Source: Oxyruncus cristatus
Lineage: Eukaryota > Chordata > Aves > Passeriformes > Cotingidae
Assembly (NCBI GenBank): GCA_013399855.1
Contig: VXAY01002210.1
Location: 976-64,975, forward strand
DNA: 64,000 nt
Direction: 5' to 3'
This document shows positions 51,010 through 62,693 of the stretch, piece by piece. A model generated the notes under the pieces. That model saw only the letters and a program-made list of their open reading frames with translations. It ran no database searches and was not told the origin of the DNA. A program made the translations under genes and the position numbers. Each line of letters begins with the position of its first letter. The stretch's first letter is position 1.

Positions 51010-51170
51010 TGTGGATGCCCCATTCCTTGAAGCTGTGGATGTATCATCCCTGGAAGTGTTCAAGGCAACCCGGTCTAGTGGAAGGTGTCCCTACCCCAGG
51101 CAGGGTGGTTGGAACTGGATGATCTTTAAGGTCCCTTCCAACCCAAACTACTCTGTGATTCTATGATTCC
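51010..51170 (+). mobile_element. CR1 3' fragment, about 160 bp
   Basis: It ends ctctgtgattctatgattcc. Near its start the block gtggatg(ccccattccttga) is nearly repeated, suggesting a short tandem duplication. Confidence 0.85.
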
Positions 51171-51477
51171 TTTCATCTCTTTTTGCCTCCTTTTCCTTTC
51201 CTTCATTCCCTCAGCCTCTTACTTGCTTTTCCACCCACCACTTTTGAAGTCAGCAGCAGCAGCTGCCACGCACAGCTCACGGAGAAGCTGAGGGAGGCTG
51301 AGATGTGCCATGTCCCTCCTTGGGCAAAATTCCCTCCTCGCTGCTTCTTAGGAAGAGAAGGTTGAAACCAAAGGGGCCCCCAAACTCCCTCCATCTCTGT
51401 TGCCAGGATGGTGCACCCCCAGTGACTGTGTTCATCTGCAAGAAGCTTCAGCTCACCTCTGTCTGGACATGGTCTTG

Positions 51478-51557
51478 GGCACCCTGGCCCTGCTTGAGCA
51501 GGAAGACTGGACCAGAAGAACTCCAGAGGTCCCTTCCAAACTTCAGCCATTCTACAA
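51478..51557 (+). mobile_element. CR1 3' remnant, about 80 bp
   Basis: It contains tccagaggtcccttccaaac and cagccattctac, a diverged CR1 end. It is followed about 80 bp on by another CR1 tail. Confidence 0.65.
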
Positions 51558-51635
51558 CTCCTCAACAGATCATTCATCTTCCTTGAAAGAAACAGTGATG
51601 AAAATGCAAAGATCAAGAGTGCTATAGTTTTCTAG

Positions 51636-51694
51636 TCAAAGGCTGGACTTGATGATAGAGAGGTCTTTTCCAAGATTGATGATTCTATGATTCC
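51636..51694 (+). mobile_element. CR1 3' tail, about 60 bp
   Basis: It contains ggctggacttgatgatagag and gatgattctatgattcc. This is a separate CR1 end from the one at 51478. Confidence 0.75.
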
Positions 51695-52620
51695 TTTGTG
51701 ATCATATCCTGCCTTTCTTCCTCCCATCATGGTGTGCAGAGTGGCCTGGCACTGGGAAGGAGAAACTCTGCAGGAATTGGGCTACATTGCTGCTCGGACA
51801 GGTAAAATGGTGCTGCTCAGGAGCAACCAGGGATCCTTAAGTGGTCAAAAGTTGCCTTCCACAGATATTTCATCATCTTGCAGCTCCCAGGTGTTATCCC
51901 TGCAGCAGCCCCACCTGGTAACCAATAGACAGATCATGTAGGTGGGGCACATGGGTCTGCTGGGAAAGATGTTTTACAGGCTTTCTCCACTGCTGGTCAG
52001 CACAGAATGAATGAAGTTCACAAGAGCAAGGACAAGACCACACTGGGTATGCAAAAGTCACAGTAGCCAATTCCCCCTGGAAACAGAAAATATCTCCCAT
52101 TGGATACAAAGAGAAGAGGTCTTGAAGGTTTACAGAGAAGGTAGGGATGAGCCTCTAAGCACTCCTTTGGTTCCAAGGAGATCACAGGCTGGTTGGAAAG
52201 TTCATCATCTGGTGGTTTCCCCCCAAAACAGGTGGAAATCAGAGTTTATGGGTCTCCCTCACTTGCACTCCTCTCCCACTCCCTGCGCTGGGCTAATTCC
52301 ACACTTGAGATGGTTGAACCTCCCCCAGGGATCTGAGGAGGAGGCCAATCAGCACTTCTCCTGCAATTGTAAGGAGCAGCCTGAGCAGTTACCAACACCT
52401 CGTGTGAGTGAACTGATTTTATCTGGAACTCCTGCTGCCACCTTCCTTCGCGCGCACGCGCCCTCGACGCGTCTATAATTAGAGCACACCGAGAGAGAGG
52501 CAATTTGTAAGGAGAATGACATCTCTTTCTCAGAAAGGTGCTGTGTGCATGTCTGGGGGGAGGGAAGCTTGAATATTCAGGAGGAAATTCTCTATACTGA
52601 TGCCACCAGGCATTAACTAG
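51695..52620. other. Sequence upstream of duplication copy 1
   Basis: Unique-looking sequence. It contains the compact CpG cluster at 52449-52471 and no recognised gene. Confidence 0.55.
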
Positions 52621-53085
52621 AAACCTAATTGGTTTTGTCTTGGTGTCTGACAGTTCCAAGCCACCAAAAAAAGACAAAAAAGCACACACAGGCACACACA
52701 GAGGCACACAACACAACCCCCTCAATCACCTGTGCTTAGTCAAAGACAAGACACACAAAATGACCACAATATCAGCCAACATGGGCCTGTGGGTCTGTTT
52801 ACTCTGCAAAGGCATGAGACCTATGAGAACAAGCCTGGGGTAAATTTATGTAGGTTGAGATTTCTAACAGCATAGCACGTGGTGCTCTGGTCTGTGCTGG
52901 TGTTGATGTTGCTCCAGAGCAAGAGCATTTTGCTCTATCAAATCCTAAAGCACCTCTGGCTCCCAAATATTTAAATGAGCTTGCTGGGGAGTTGCATCCA
53001 CCAACTGCTCCTGGGTCCTGGGGTCTAATCTGGAGAAAAGGAGAATCAGGGGGGACCTTATTGCTCTCTATAAGAAAAGGAAGGT
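52621..53085 (+). repeat. Local duplication, copy 1
   Basis: About 465 bp beginning aaacctaattggttttgtct, closely matching 55663-56125 by eye with scattered substitutions and small indels. It includes an A-rich/CA-rich patch (gccaccaaaaaaagac, cacacacaggcacaca), a gcctggggtaaatttatg segment and, at its 3' end, the first about 60 bp of a plus-oriented CR1. In this copy the CR1 continues to its normal 3' end at 53387. Confidence 0.85.
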
Positions 53086-53387
53086 TGTGGTGAGGTGAGG
53101 TTTGGCCTCTTCTCTCAGGCCACTCATGATAGAAGAAGGGGAAACAGCCTTAAGTTGCACCAAGGGAGGTTCAGGTCAGGTTTTATGAAACATTTCTTCA
53201 CTGAAGGAGAGGTTAAGCAATGGCACAGGCTGCCCAGGGAAGGGTTGGAGTCACCAAACCTGGAAAGTGTTCAAAAAACGAGCTGATGTGTCACTTCACG
53301 CTACGGTTTCGTGGGAATGGTGGTATTCGGTCAATGACCTTGGAGGTCTTTCCCAACCTTATGGATCCTATGGTTCTGTGATTCTCT
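53027..53387 (+). mobile_element. CR1 LINE 3' fragment, about 360 bp
   Basis: It starts aatctggagaaaaggagaat and ends atggttctgtgattctctgg. Its 5' truncation point is shared with the CR1 piece at 56061, placing its insertion before the local duplication. Confidence 0.9.
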
Positions 53388-54273
53388 GGTCCTGTCCCTG
53401 CATGGCTGACCTGTAACATCTGAATCTCTCTCCCTGCTCCACTGGAATCCTGTCTCCCGTTTTAATGGAGACTGGAAAATCCCTGTGATCCTGCACGCAA
53501 GACTGAGGGGGAACAGCAGCTTTGGGTTCCAGCTGCAAGGAGCTGAATATACATCAAATAATACTGCAGTAAGCTTTTAGTGTACAGGTGATTCAGAAAG
53601 ACTGACAAAATAATCTCATGATCCCTTCTAGCTTTAAAATCCATGATTGCAGGAGCTGAAAGACATGCCAGGAAGAATAAGTAAAATGCTACTTACTGTT
53701 AATGCCAGGGCTAGACGTATTTTCACCCCAGATCATGGCTAAATAACAGCATTTCAAAACTTCCAGCAAAGTTGTGCACCTGTAGACTGTCTGAGTAGGT
53801 GGAAAACAACACTTTTAAAAGGAGCATTTCCAGTAGGAACGCGTCCTTAAAAGCAATGCTGTGCCTAAATGAGCCGGGACTATGTCTGGGGAATTCCATG
53901 CCATAGTCTTAAAAAACTGTAAAAAGAATAATAAAAAAATAAAAATATAATAATTTAAAAAAAAAAATCAAGCTTCACAGACAAAGTTAAAATCCTTGCG
54001 CCACCGTTAAAAAGTTGGAGGTTTACGTTTCTCAAACAGTTTTTGGTTTGTTTTAAGAACAAAAGCTCAGTTTGATTTAAAAACAAAGCTCAGTGGTCAT
54101 AAACAAGATTCGCCTTGTTTATAACTCATTATAATTTTTTTTTCTCTTTGGTCAAAAATGTAATTTTGACTTCAGAGGTTAATATACAGATTTTTTTTTG
54201 AAGACTGATTTGCTCTTACCCTGTTTCCCTGTTAGAAGTACACTAAGATGACACTTAAGTACGTGGTTTTGTG
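53388..54273. other. Intronic sequence, no gene seen
   Basis: AT-rich. It has A/T-only patches around 53930-53970. Confidence 0.6.
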
Positions 54274-54356
54274 GTGGACTTGGCAGGGTGAGGTTTATGG
54301 CTGGACCTGATGATCTTAAAGGTCTTTTCCAACCTTAATCATTCCATGATTTTATG
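54274..54356 (+). mobile_element. CR1 3' tail, older type
   Basis: It contains tggacctgatgatcttaaag and ttccaaccttaatcattcca. It is immediately followed by a second CR1 end of another subfamily. Confidence 0.85.
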
Positions 54357-54373
54357 GTGTTGGCCGCTGGATA

Positions 54374-54548
54374 TGAACAGGTTGCCCAGAGATGCTGTGG
54401 ATGTCCCATCCCTGGAAATGCTCAAGGCCAGGTTGGATGTGGCCCTAGGCAGCCTGGTCTAGTGGAAGGTTCCCTGGCCATGGAAGGGGGCTTGGAACTA
54501 GATGGCCTGGAAGGTCCCTTCCAACCCAAACCATTCTGTGATTCTGTG
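54374..54548 (+). mobile_element. CR1 3' fragment, about 175 bp
   Basis: It contains caggttgcccagagatgctg and aaccattctgtgattctgtg. It lies head to tail with the preceding CR1 tail, 17 bp apart. Confidence 0.9.
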
Positions 54549-55662
54549 ACAGCTACAGAGTGGTGTTTGCACACAATAATTAAAGCACAGATATTTAGGG
54601 TTGTCCTACAAGACATGACATGAGGAAAGGCACAATCCTATTCCTTCTTGAAAGCTGATCTCCCACCTTGCCATTAGTAATGACCCTTCAGACAGCAGTG
54701 ATGGAATTCTCCCAAAGTTTTGTGTACTCCCCTGCTTTTGGAACCACCAAAAATCCTTCTATTCATGGAAAAGAGGTTCTTAAAGCCAGTGTGCACCAGC
54801 AGTCCCACTAACAGAGGAACAGATTATCCTAATTCTCATAAAATAAAGCCCTTGGAATGTGGCACCTTGTATTGAAGTTGCTCCAGAAGATCCCAAGGGA
54901 TGCTCCTGTGCTGGCACTGGATTACATACCACAGCATAGATTTTTTTGCAGCTACAACAAAACTCCTGTTGCTCTGATGCTAAAGCCTAAAATGTGCACA
55001 GGGCTAGTGGGATGTAGAGAGCAGACTATTCCCAAAACAGCCTCTGTTCTGAACAGTGAAAAACTCCAGCAGCAGCTTCAGCAGAAATCACCTGCAGTTG
55101 GAATGATTCCACACTGGTGAGGCACTACCTGGAAAACAGGTTATTGGGAAAAAAACAATATCAGAAAAGAAATATGTTTGCTGCATGGATAAAGGTGCCA
55201 CAGCCCTACCTTCCCTGAGTTTTGGTGTTGCTAGAAAGCAACTCCTGGCAGCTGGTGATCTCCAGGACACAGGATCACACAGGAGAGCTCTGTAACCTCT
55301 GCTGGCATCTGAACCCAGGTCAGATTTTAGCTACACCAAGCTTGGCTAATCTAATACCAGTACGAGTACCAGTGAAGTGGTACAGCCCAGGCTCCAGCAC
55401 ACAAATATTTGTATCAGATACTGGTCTTTTTACAGAAAACCCATCAGGATGCCCCCAAAAAGCCTGCAAATATTTCCTACTCCTTGCTCAGCTCTCATGT
55501 GACTGCATCTCCCCTTCACCCATCTCATGGAGGGCAGTTTTCTTGGAGACACCAGCTCACCTCAGGCAGGGGATGGAGGACACACCTGAGCTGGAGGGAG
55601 CAGCACCATCCACGCACAAGGCAAATCTTCCCAGGTTGGGATATCCACACCATAAAGGTGGG
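54549..55662. other. Sequence upstream of duplication copy 2
   Basis: It does not match the sequence upstream of copy 1 by eye, so the duplication begins sharply at 55663. Confidence 0.55.
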
Positions 55663-56125
55663 AAACCTAATTGGTTTTGTCTTAGTGTCTGACAGTTCCA
55701 AGCCACCAAAAAAAGACAAAAAAACACACACAGGCACACACAGGGGCCCACAACACAACCCCCTCAATCACCTGTGTTCAGTCAAAGACAAGACACCCAC
55801 AAAACAACCACAATATCAGCCAACATGGGCCTGTGGGTCTTTTTACACTGCAAAGGTATGAGCCCTATGGGAACAAGCCTGGGGTAAATTTATGTAGGTT
55901 GAGATTTAAAGCAGCATAGTACGGGGTACCCTGGTCTGTGCTGATGTTGAAGTTGCTCCAGAGCAAGAGCATTTTGCTCTATCAAATTCCAAAGACCTTC
56001 TGAGCTTGCTGGGGATTTGCATCCACCAACTGGTACTGGGTATACTGGGCCTACTGGGGTTTAATCTGGAGAAAAGGAGGCTCAGGGGGGTCTTACTGCT
56101 CTCTACAACTACCTGAAAGGAGGTA
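55663..56125 (+). repeat. Local duplication, copy 2
   Basis: The partner of 52621-53085, 3,042 bp away and in the same orientation. It has a deletion of about 20 bp around the caaatatttaaatgagc segment of copy 1 and a small insertion near 56040. It carries the same CR1 beginning (ttaatctggagaaaaggagg at 56061) but homology stops within the CR1 near 56125, so the rest of the CR1 is missing here. Confidence 0.85.
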
Positions 56126-56128
56126 GGT
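56061..56128 (+). mobile_element. CR1 piece lacking its 3' end
   Basis: It starts ttaatctggagaaaaggagg and stops after cctgaaaggagg. Losing the 3' side is atypical for a CR1, which normally loses the 5' side. This is explained if it is the edge of duplication copy 2. Confidence 0.85.
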
Positions 56129-58620
56129 CTGGAAGTCCTCCAGCTTTGTCCTCCAAGTGAACCTCAGCATTTTCTGGGCAGCCTTCCCTCTCTCTGGGGG
56201 TCAAGAGCTGCCCCCATCCCTCCCCCCAGGCAGAGCTGGCACTGAGCAGCATTCAATTAGGAGAGCAGCCTGCAAGCTGACAGAGCTGAAGCACAGAGGG
56301 AGGAAGGAGCCAGCTCAAATAAATGGATAATTGCCATTTAATTCCCACAGATTAGATTTGGCAATACTTGCATTACAGTTAAGTCAATAAAGCAACTTTG
56401 ACTCGAGCTTGATTTGAGGACGGGACAGACCAATCCATCTGTCTGAGATGCAGCTCCCAGCCCTGCCAGGGAGCCCTCGGGGTGGGGACAGAGGAAAGGC
56501 CACCACGTGTTGAGAGAAATGGTCCTTGGTGTGCCAAAAGGAGTATTAAGCAACGATCCTATTCATGCTTTCCCTAAATTAGGCAGCTCATTCATGGACA
56601 AATGAATCCCCTTGTCCCTACACCTCAATTATGCTGCACAGCAACAACTGGCCACCTCGCTGGAAAGGTGTTGCTGTGCCAAGCAAGTCTGTCCATCATG
56701 ACTCAGGACAACTTCGGAGGCAAGTCCACGTAGGAAAATCACTGTCAGGGAATCAGCTCAAGAGAGGGAGCTAATTAAAGCTGCAGCAGAGACAGGAAAA
56801 CTTCCCTGTGCTGTCTCACAGCTTGTCACTCCCACCTGGCTGCACATCAGGAGAATCTTCACTTGGAAGGATATCCGTGAAACCAGGCACTGACAGTGGG
56901 AAACAGCAAAGGGCTGCAAAGGAACAGCCACTGCAGATGTTTTAAGGCCAAATCAATACTAATAAACGTGTTTCCTGGCATCCAGCATCAATAGATATAA
57001 AATAATTCAACTGCTTTACAGGTGCAGCTCCCTTTCATTGAGACATGTGAAGTCCTTGCTTTTTTTGGCAAGCTACAATCTCCTTTGGAATGGACAAACT
57101 CTGCCTCCACCTCAACACAGAGTTGCTCATAAGAGTAGGAGGAGAACAAGTGAAACCACAGGAATTTGAGTTCAGCAGAAAATATAGAAAGACAGAAATG
57201 CAACCAAAATAGAGAGATATGTATTATTTTGTATTACACTGCACTGCATAAAACAAAATTATGCATTAAATAGTTGCTCCAGTGACTTGCAAGACATCTG
57301 CCCTACCCAATATACAACAAGAAAAGCAGAAGAGAAAGCCATGACAAATTGGTTTGGGTGAGAACACAGCCAGGCATTGCACAGTCTCTCAGGCTCTATA
57401 TTCTGATAAAACTGGAAATCCCCAGAGATATTGCCATTAGATTCAGCGGATTTAACATATATAGGGCACAGGTCTTTGCATTTAACAGCTGGAATCATAA
57501 CAATATTCAGCCATATAGATTGAAACTTCATCAATATGAAGTAGGGACCTGTTCATCCCTCACTGCTTTAAAGGAAATAAAATCAAATCCCCAGAACCAA
57601 AAGACTCACCGAAAAAATCTAAGAACCCCCCAAAATTGACCCAACATTTATTTTATGATTTTCAAAGCCAGTAAATTAATGAAAATACCCAAATCCCTCT
57701 GTTCATTTGTGAATGTAAGAGTATTAGTGATAATTCTCCACCTTACAGTAGCTGTATATATGGGATGTGGCAAAGTACACACCCACATAAAACAAACTTT
57801 ATAGAATATTACCTTCTCTAGCCAAATATTTTTCAAAGATGTCCTACAAAGCGAGAACACTGAGAGCACCTGCTATTAAATCTTTACTAAACCTTCCATG
57901 TTTCTCACAAAAATTCCAAGTGTGCTGCTAATGAAATTGTTGAGTTTTTTAATGTGCGTGTCATTTTGATGAATGTAGAGCATAATTTCCATAACGTCTT
58001 ACATGTTTCACACACACACTTCTATGTATTATACCATCTCCTTGATATCCCAGGAAGAGAGATTATTAGCACAAGCTGGAAGGAAAACAGAAACATGGAG
58101 CCAGGTATGGTTACAGAGAAACTGCTTAGAACGACTGCACAAAACTTCCCAAGCGCTTGCTCAGTTCTCCAGCCACCAGATTAATACTCTCCAATCCTTG
58201 GAATAATTTAATTAAACTGATCAGCAGATGAGAAGTAATTCCGCACCACAGAATCTAATTAAACCTCAAGTTTATCCTCTGGAAATCAAGAAAAATACAT
58301 ATTTCTTCAAGGAAAGACATTCATTTTATTCTGACAGAGGAGAGGATAAAAGTAAAAAAAAAAAACAAAACAATCAGTTCTGTTGATAACATCTCTCTCT
58401 TCTCTCTCTTCCCCCACCCTCCAAATGACAATGCTTCCCTGGCTAAATAATCAAATAATAAGCATTTTGCAAAGCTAATCTTCCTCTTCGGAGCTGCCTG
58501 AGCCACTTTATCCCTTCCCACCCAAGTCACTGTGTGTCAAAACAACAACTCCTTTGAAAAAATGGCAACAAAAAACAAACGGAGGGGAGGCCTCGACCAT
58601 GCTGGAACCTGCCAAGAAGA
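56129..58620. other. Repeat-poor intronic stretch
   Basis: About 2.5 kb with no recognised transposon. 56320-56420 and 58200-58270 are TAAT-rich. No exon was supported. Confidence 0.55.
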
Positions 58621-59075
58621 GAATCACAGAATCATAGAATATCTTGAGTTGGAAGGATCATCAAAGTCCAACTCCTGTCCCTGCACAGGACACCCCAAGA
58701 GTCACACCATGTGCCTGAGAGCATTGCCCAAGTGTTTCTTGAGCTCTGTCAGCATTGGTGTTGTGACCTGTTCAGTGCCCAACCACCCTCTGGGGGAAGA
58801 ACCTTTTCCTGATATCCAACCTAAACCTCCCCGACACAACTTCAGGCCATTCCCTCAGGTGCTGTCACTGGTCCCCACAGAGCAGAGCTCAGTGCCTGCC
58901 CCTCCTCTGCCCCTCCTGAGGAAGTTGTAACTGCAGTGAGGTCTCCCCTCAGTCTCCTCTTCTCCAGCTGAACACACCAAGTGACCTCAGCTGCTCCTCA
59001 TCTGGCTTCCCCTTCTCCATCTTCATAGCCCTCCTTCGGACAATTTCTAATAACTTTATATCCTCTTATACTTGG
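58621..59075 (-). mobile_element. CR1 LINE fragment, about 450 bp
   Basis: It has the tail gaatcacagaatcatagaat, followed by aaagtccaactcctgtccct, and ends near tctaataactttatatcctc. It is of the same subfamily as the copy at 42917. Confidence 0.9.
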
Positions 59076-59428
59076 AAATAAAAATTTAGACCTTCTTCCC
59101 TCTATTTGGCAACTTTACATCTTACATAAGGTTCCCCCTCCACCCCTGTCCCATGTAGTCAGTGACTCTGTAAGCTTGACTGGAGCTTCATGCGAAAAAT
59201 AAATAGGGATAATGAGAGGGAGGGTAATCCACACTAAGCAGGCAGCAACAAAATGACCTGTGGAGAGATACCCCACTTTCTCCGCTACCAAAGCCAGTAT
59301 GTACACCTAGGTATTGTCCAGCACTTCCTCGCTACGGAGGCCCACACACAGGCAGGTCAAGCTGTGTTTGCAGATGTAACCACCATCTCTCCACCTGGCT
59401 TTCTTGAAAAATCATGCTTAGAGCCATT
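59076..59428. other. Intronic sequence, no gene seen
   Basis: Unique-looking sequence between two minus-oriented CR1s. Confidence 0.55.
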
Positions 59429-59663
59429 GAATCACAGAATGGTTTGGGTTGGAAGGGACCTTAAAGATCATCTCGTTCCAATCTCATGCCATAAGCAGGG
59501 ACACCTCCCACTATCCCAGTTTGCTCCAAGCCTTGCACAGTTTCTCTGGGCAGCCTGTTCTGGTGCCTCCCCACCCTCACAGGGAAGAATTCCTTCCTAA
59601 AATCTAACCTAAACCCACTTGCTTTCAGTTTGAAGCCATTCCCCCTTGTCCTGTCTCTTCTGC
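59429..59663 (-). mobile_element. CR1 3' fragment with internal deletion
   Basis: It carries the tail gaatcacagaatggtttggg. The block normally between ctccaagcc and cacagtttctctggg is shortened by roughly 40 bp. Confidence 0.9.
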
Positions 59664-60149
59664 TGCACTGAGGGTTGGATCATGCCCTGCCTTGGGCAAA
59701 GCATCAAGCTGGGCCGCAGCGCTACAAGCTCCTCAGATATCTGCTTATTAAAACCAACACAGGAACATGAGATGTAGCAAATGAGATCTTTGAGGAGGGT
59801 TGAGACTACTCAGGTCTCCGATGAGAGTTTAACTTCCAGATTCAATGAACCAGAGCCACTTTTCATTATGGCATACTGAAGGATAAACACCAGTGCATTA
59901 GTCAGCTCCCAGCAGTCAGCGTTTGAAGGACACCGAGTGGGTGGCAGAGAAAAGCTGAAAGTAAAGGAAAAATCAAACTCAGCAGCGTGGCATTTTTTGG
60001 AGCTGGTCTTCTGTTCTCGGTTTGTTTAGAGGCCTCTTCTTGATAGGTCATATCATCAGGCCACAAGGCCACCCTCCAGCCTCACCAGATGCAGATCACA
60101 GTGTCCAGCTTTACTTCTCCCCGTCGAGCACCTCTCAGGTGTTTAATCT
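59664..60149. other. Sequence before the 60-kb LTR
   Basis: Unique-looking sequence. The last about 100 bp may be a very diverged part of the LTR, but I could not match it. Confidence 0.45.
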
Positions 60150-60871
60150 CACCATGGTGGGGCAGCTCTGCCTCTGCAGCCCATGAAGGTCCACAGGGCA
60201 GCGGAGATCCACTTACAACCCATGGAGGATCCCACACTGGAGCAGGGGGAGGCCTGAAGGAGGCTGTGACCCCACGGGAAGCCCACACTGGAGCAGGTTG
60301 GCTGGTAGAACTTGTGTCCCCACGAGGGACCCAAACTGGAGCAGCCTGTTTCTGAAGGAATGCACCCCATGGAAGGGACCCACGCTGGGGCAGTTGATGG
60401 AGAACCACAGTCCATGGGGAGGACTCATGTTAGAGAAGCTCATGGAGGATTCTCTCCCGTGGGATAGAGCCCCCACTGAAGCAGGGGAAGGGTGTGAGGA
60501 GTCCTCCCCCTGAGGAGGAGCAGCAGTAAAGACAACATCTGATGAACTGACCATGAGCCCCATTCCCTGTCCCCCTGCACTGCGGGAGGGGAGGAGGTGG
60601 AAAACACAATGAGTGAGGTTGAGCCCAGGAGTAAGGGAGGAGTGGGGGGAAGGTGTTTTAAGACTTGGTTTTATTTCTCACTTTTGACTGGTATTGAATT
60701 AAATTCATTATCCCTAAGTTGAATCTGTTTTGCCAGAGACAATAGTTGGCTCCTATCTCATACCAGGAGCATTTAATATCTCTTTTTTTTTTGTCCCTTG
60801 TCCAGCTGAGGAGGGCAGTGACAAAGAGCCTTGGTGGGCACTTGAAATCCATCCAGGGCCAACCCACCACA
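60150..60871 (+). mobile_element. Avian ERV LTR, 5'-truncated, with internal repeats
   Basis: The plus-strand copy ends at a canonical aacccaccaca terminus (60871). It includes the ggttgagcccaggag and ggtgttttaagac landmarks and a series of 40-50-bp imperfect repeats between about 60200 and 60490. Each repeat contains a variant of cccacactggagcagg followed by a gacc(cc)-rich segment. The expected TGT...GGGTTTGTG start is absent, so the 5' portion is missing or too diverged to see. No internal retroviral genes follow. Confidence 0.75.
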
Positions 60872-61403
60872 GCCAGAACCCTCTCCAGTACCTTTGTGGG
60901 TTCTTAAAGTGCTGTGGAACATTAAATTTCCACCTGGAGGACAGACAGCTCTGTAGGGCCAAAGCTGGTGTTGCTGCTACAACGGGTGTGTTAGGGCCAG
61001 CTCATCCTTGCTGAATCCTTCAGACACAGACAGGATACCTTCTTCCTAACCTGGTCCCCCAGAGGGCCCTGCCTCTGAGACGTGAAGGTGACCTTTGCTG
61101 CTGTGACACTGGACCCCAAGGACAAAGATTGAAATTAATACTTCAATACGAACATATCTAAAAAAAATAAATAAATAGGCAAGCTGAAGACTCTGCTGCC
61201 ACAAGAACTGCAGTAACATCAAGGAAAGGTTTATTTTTCTCTATCAATATTAAAGCATTTGAAATCGATTAATTAAATTCTTCAAATCACTGAGGCAGAC
61301 AAAATCACTGCCTCGTGTTTATCAGTGCCTGTGTATGTTTGCAGCCATAAACTAAAAGCCAGAAACTTTTAAACAACAAGAAGTGAGATTTGGATTAGTT
61401 TTT
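60872..61403. other. Intronic sequence, no gene seen
   Basis: Unique-looking sequence after the LTR terminus. Confidence 0.55.
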
Positions 61404-61600
61404 GGGAAGGAATCCTTCCCTCTGAGGGTGGTGAGGCTCTGGAACAGAGAAGCTGTGGCTGCTCCATCCCTGGAAGTGTCCAAGGCCAGGTTGGATGGGG
61501 CTTGAAGCAACCTGGGCTAGTGGAAGATGTCTCTGCCCATGGCAGGGGGTTGGAACTGGATGATCTTGAAGGTCCCTTCCAACCTAAACCATTCTGTGAT
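61404..61600 (+). mobile_element. CR1 3' fragment, about 195 bp
   Basis: It runs from aatccttccctctgagggtg to cctaaaccattctgtgatac. Confidence 0.9.
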
Positions 61601-62552
61601 ACCACCACTATCCCAGGAAAGTTGAGTGCAACCTTTCCACATCAGATTCTGCCCAAAACCTTTCCATAAATCCCTTTAAAGAAGATATCCTTCCACAAAC
61701 AACAAAACCCACAGCACCAGAGACTGCTGGGTGGTTTATCAGATAACAAAATACTTATAATTGCAGGAATGATGAGAAGAAGTAGGTGGAAACTCTAATC
61801 TTGAAACATCTGTGTCTGAAAAACAAAATATATTTCCAAACCTCACTTTCCAATATACCTCAGAATTGTGAGGAAGGCAATAATTATCCCTAATTTACAG
61901 ATGGAACTGTAGCAGAGAGAATTAAAGGCTCTGACTCACACACTCTAAGGGAAAAAGGGGCAGGAGCAGGCACTGTTTTACACCAGCACATGCTTTCCCC
62001 ACTGGTGTGGTTTGTGTAGATGGATGATGCCAATCACTGCCTAAAAGATTAATAAAAACTCTCTTTTGCTGGTGCTTTTATGTAACATCAGGTGAAAGCC
62101 ACAGATTCCCTTGGAAGGCAGCAAAGTCAGCAAACTGAGTCAATGGAGCCAATGATGTAGAAAAACATGGTAAAACTCCCCACAGGTCAATCGGAGCCCA
62201 AAATGACATGAGTGAAGTCATTCAATTAAATGTGGAGTGTTTGAGACACATAAGTCCCCAGACTTGGCTTGAAATCCCTAAAGGCACTAACCAGGTGCTC
62301 AGCTGCCATAAAAACTGACCTGATGGGAAAAGGAGTCAAAGGGGTCTGAGGGAAAGGTGATAATGGAAATTTTAGGGTTCCTTTTGTGCTTTCTTGATTG
62401 AGCTCAGGTGACTACTTATGAAATAATTATTTATGAACAACCAAGGCATAACAACATACTTCAAATTTTTAACAAGATTTCACATCACTTTGGAGTGGAA
62501 AAATACATTTTTGATAGGTTTGGCCATTACTTCAGACTTTAGAAATGTCTTC
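61601..62552. other. Intronic sequence, no gene seen
   Basis: AT-rich sequence leading to the hexamer array. No exon was supported. Confidence 0.6.
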
Positions 62553-62693
62553 CCTTTTCCTTTTCCTTTTCCTTTTCCTTTTCCTTTTCCTTTTCCTTTT
62601 CCTTTTCCTTTTCCTTTTCCTTTTCCTTTTCTTTCCCTTTCCCTGTCCCTTTCCCTTTCCCTTTCCCTTTCCCTTTCCCTTTCCCTTTCCCTT
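62553..62693. repeat. Two-phase hexamer array CCTTTT then CCCTTT
   Basis: About 13 copies of CCTTTT (62553-62630) change abruptly into about 10 copies of CCCTTT (62634-62693), with a single G interruption at 62645. The two blocks share period but differ in unit, which suggests successive expansion of a point-mutated unit. Confidence 0.95.
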
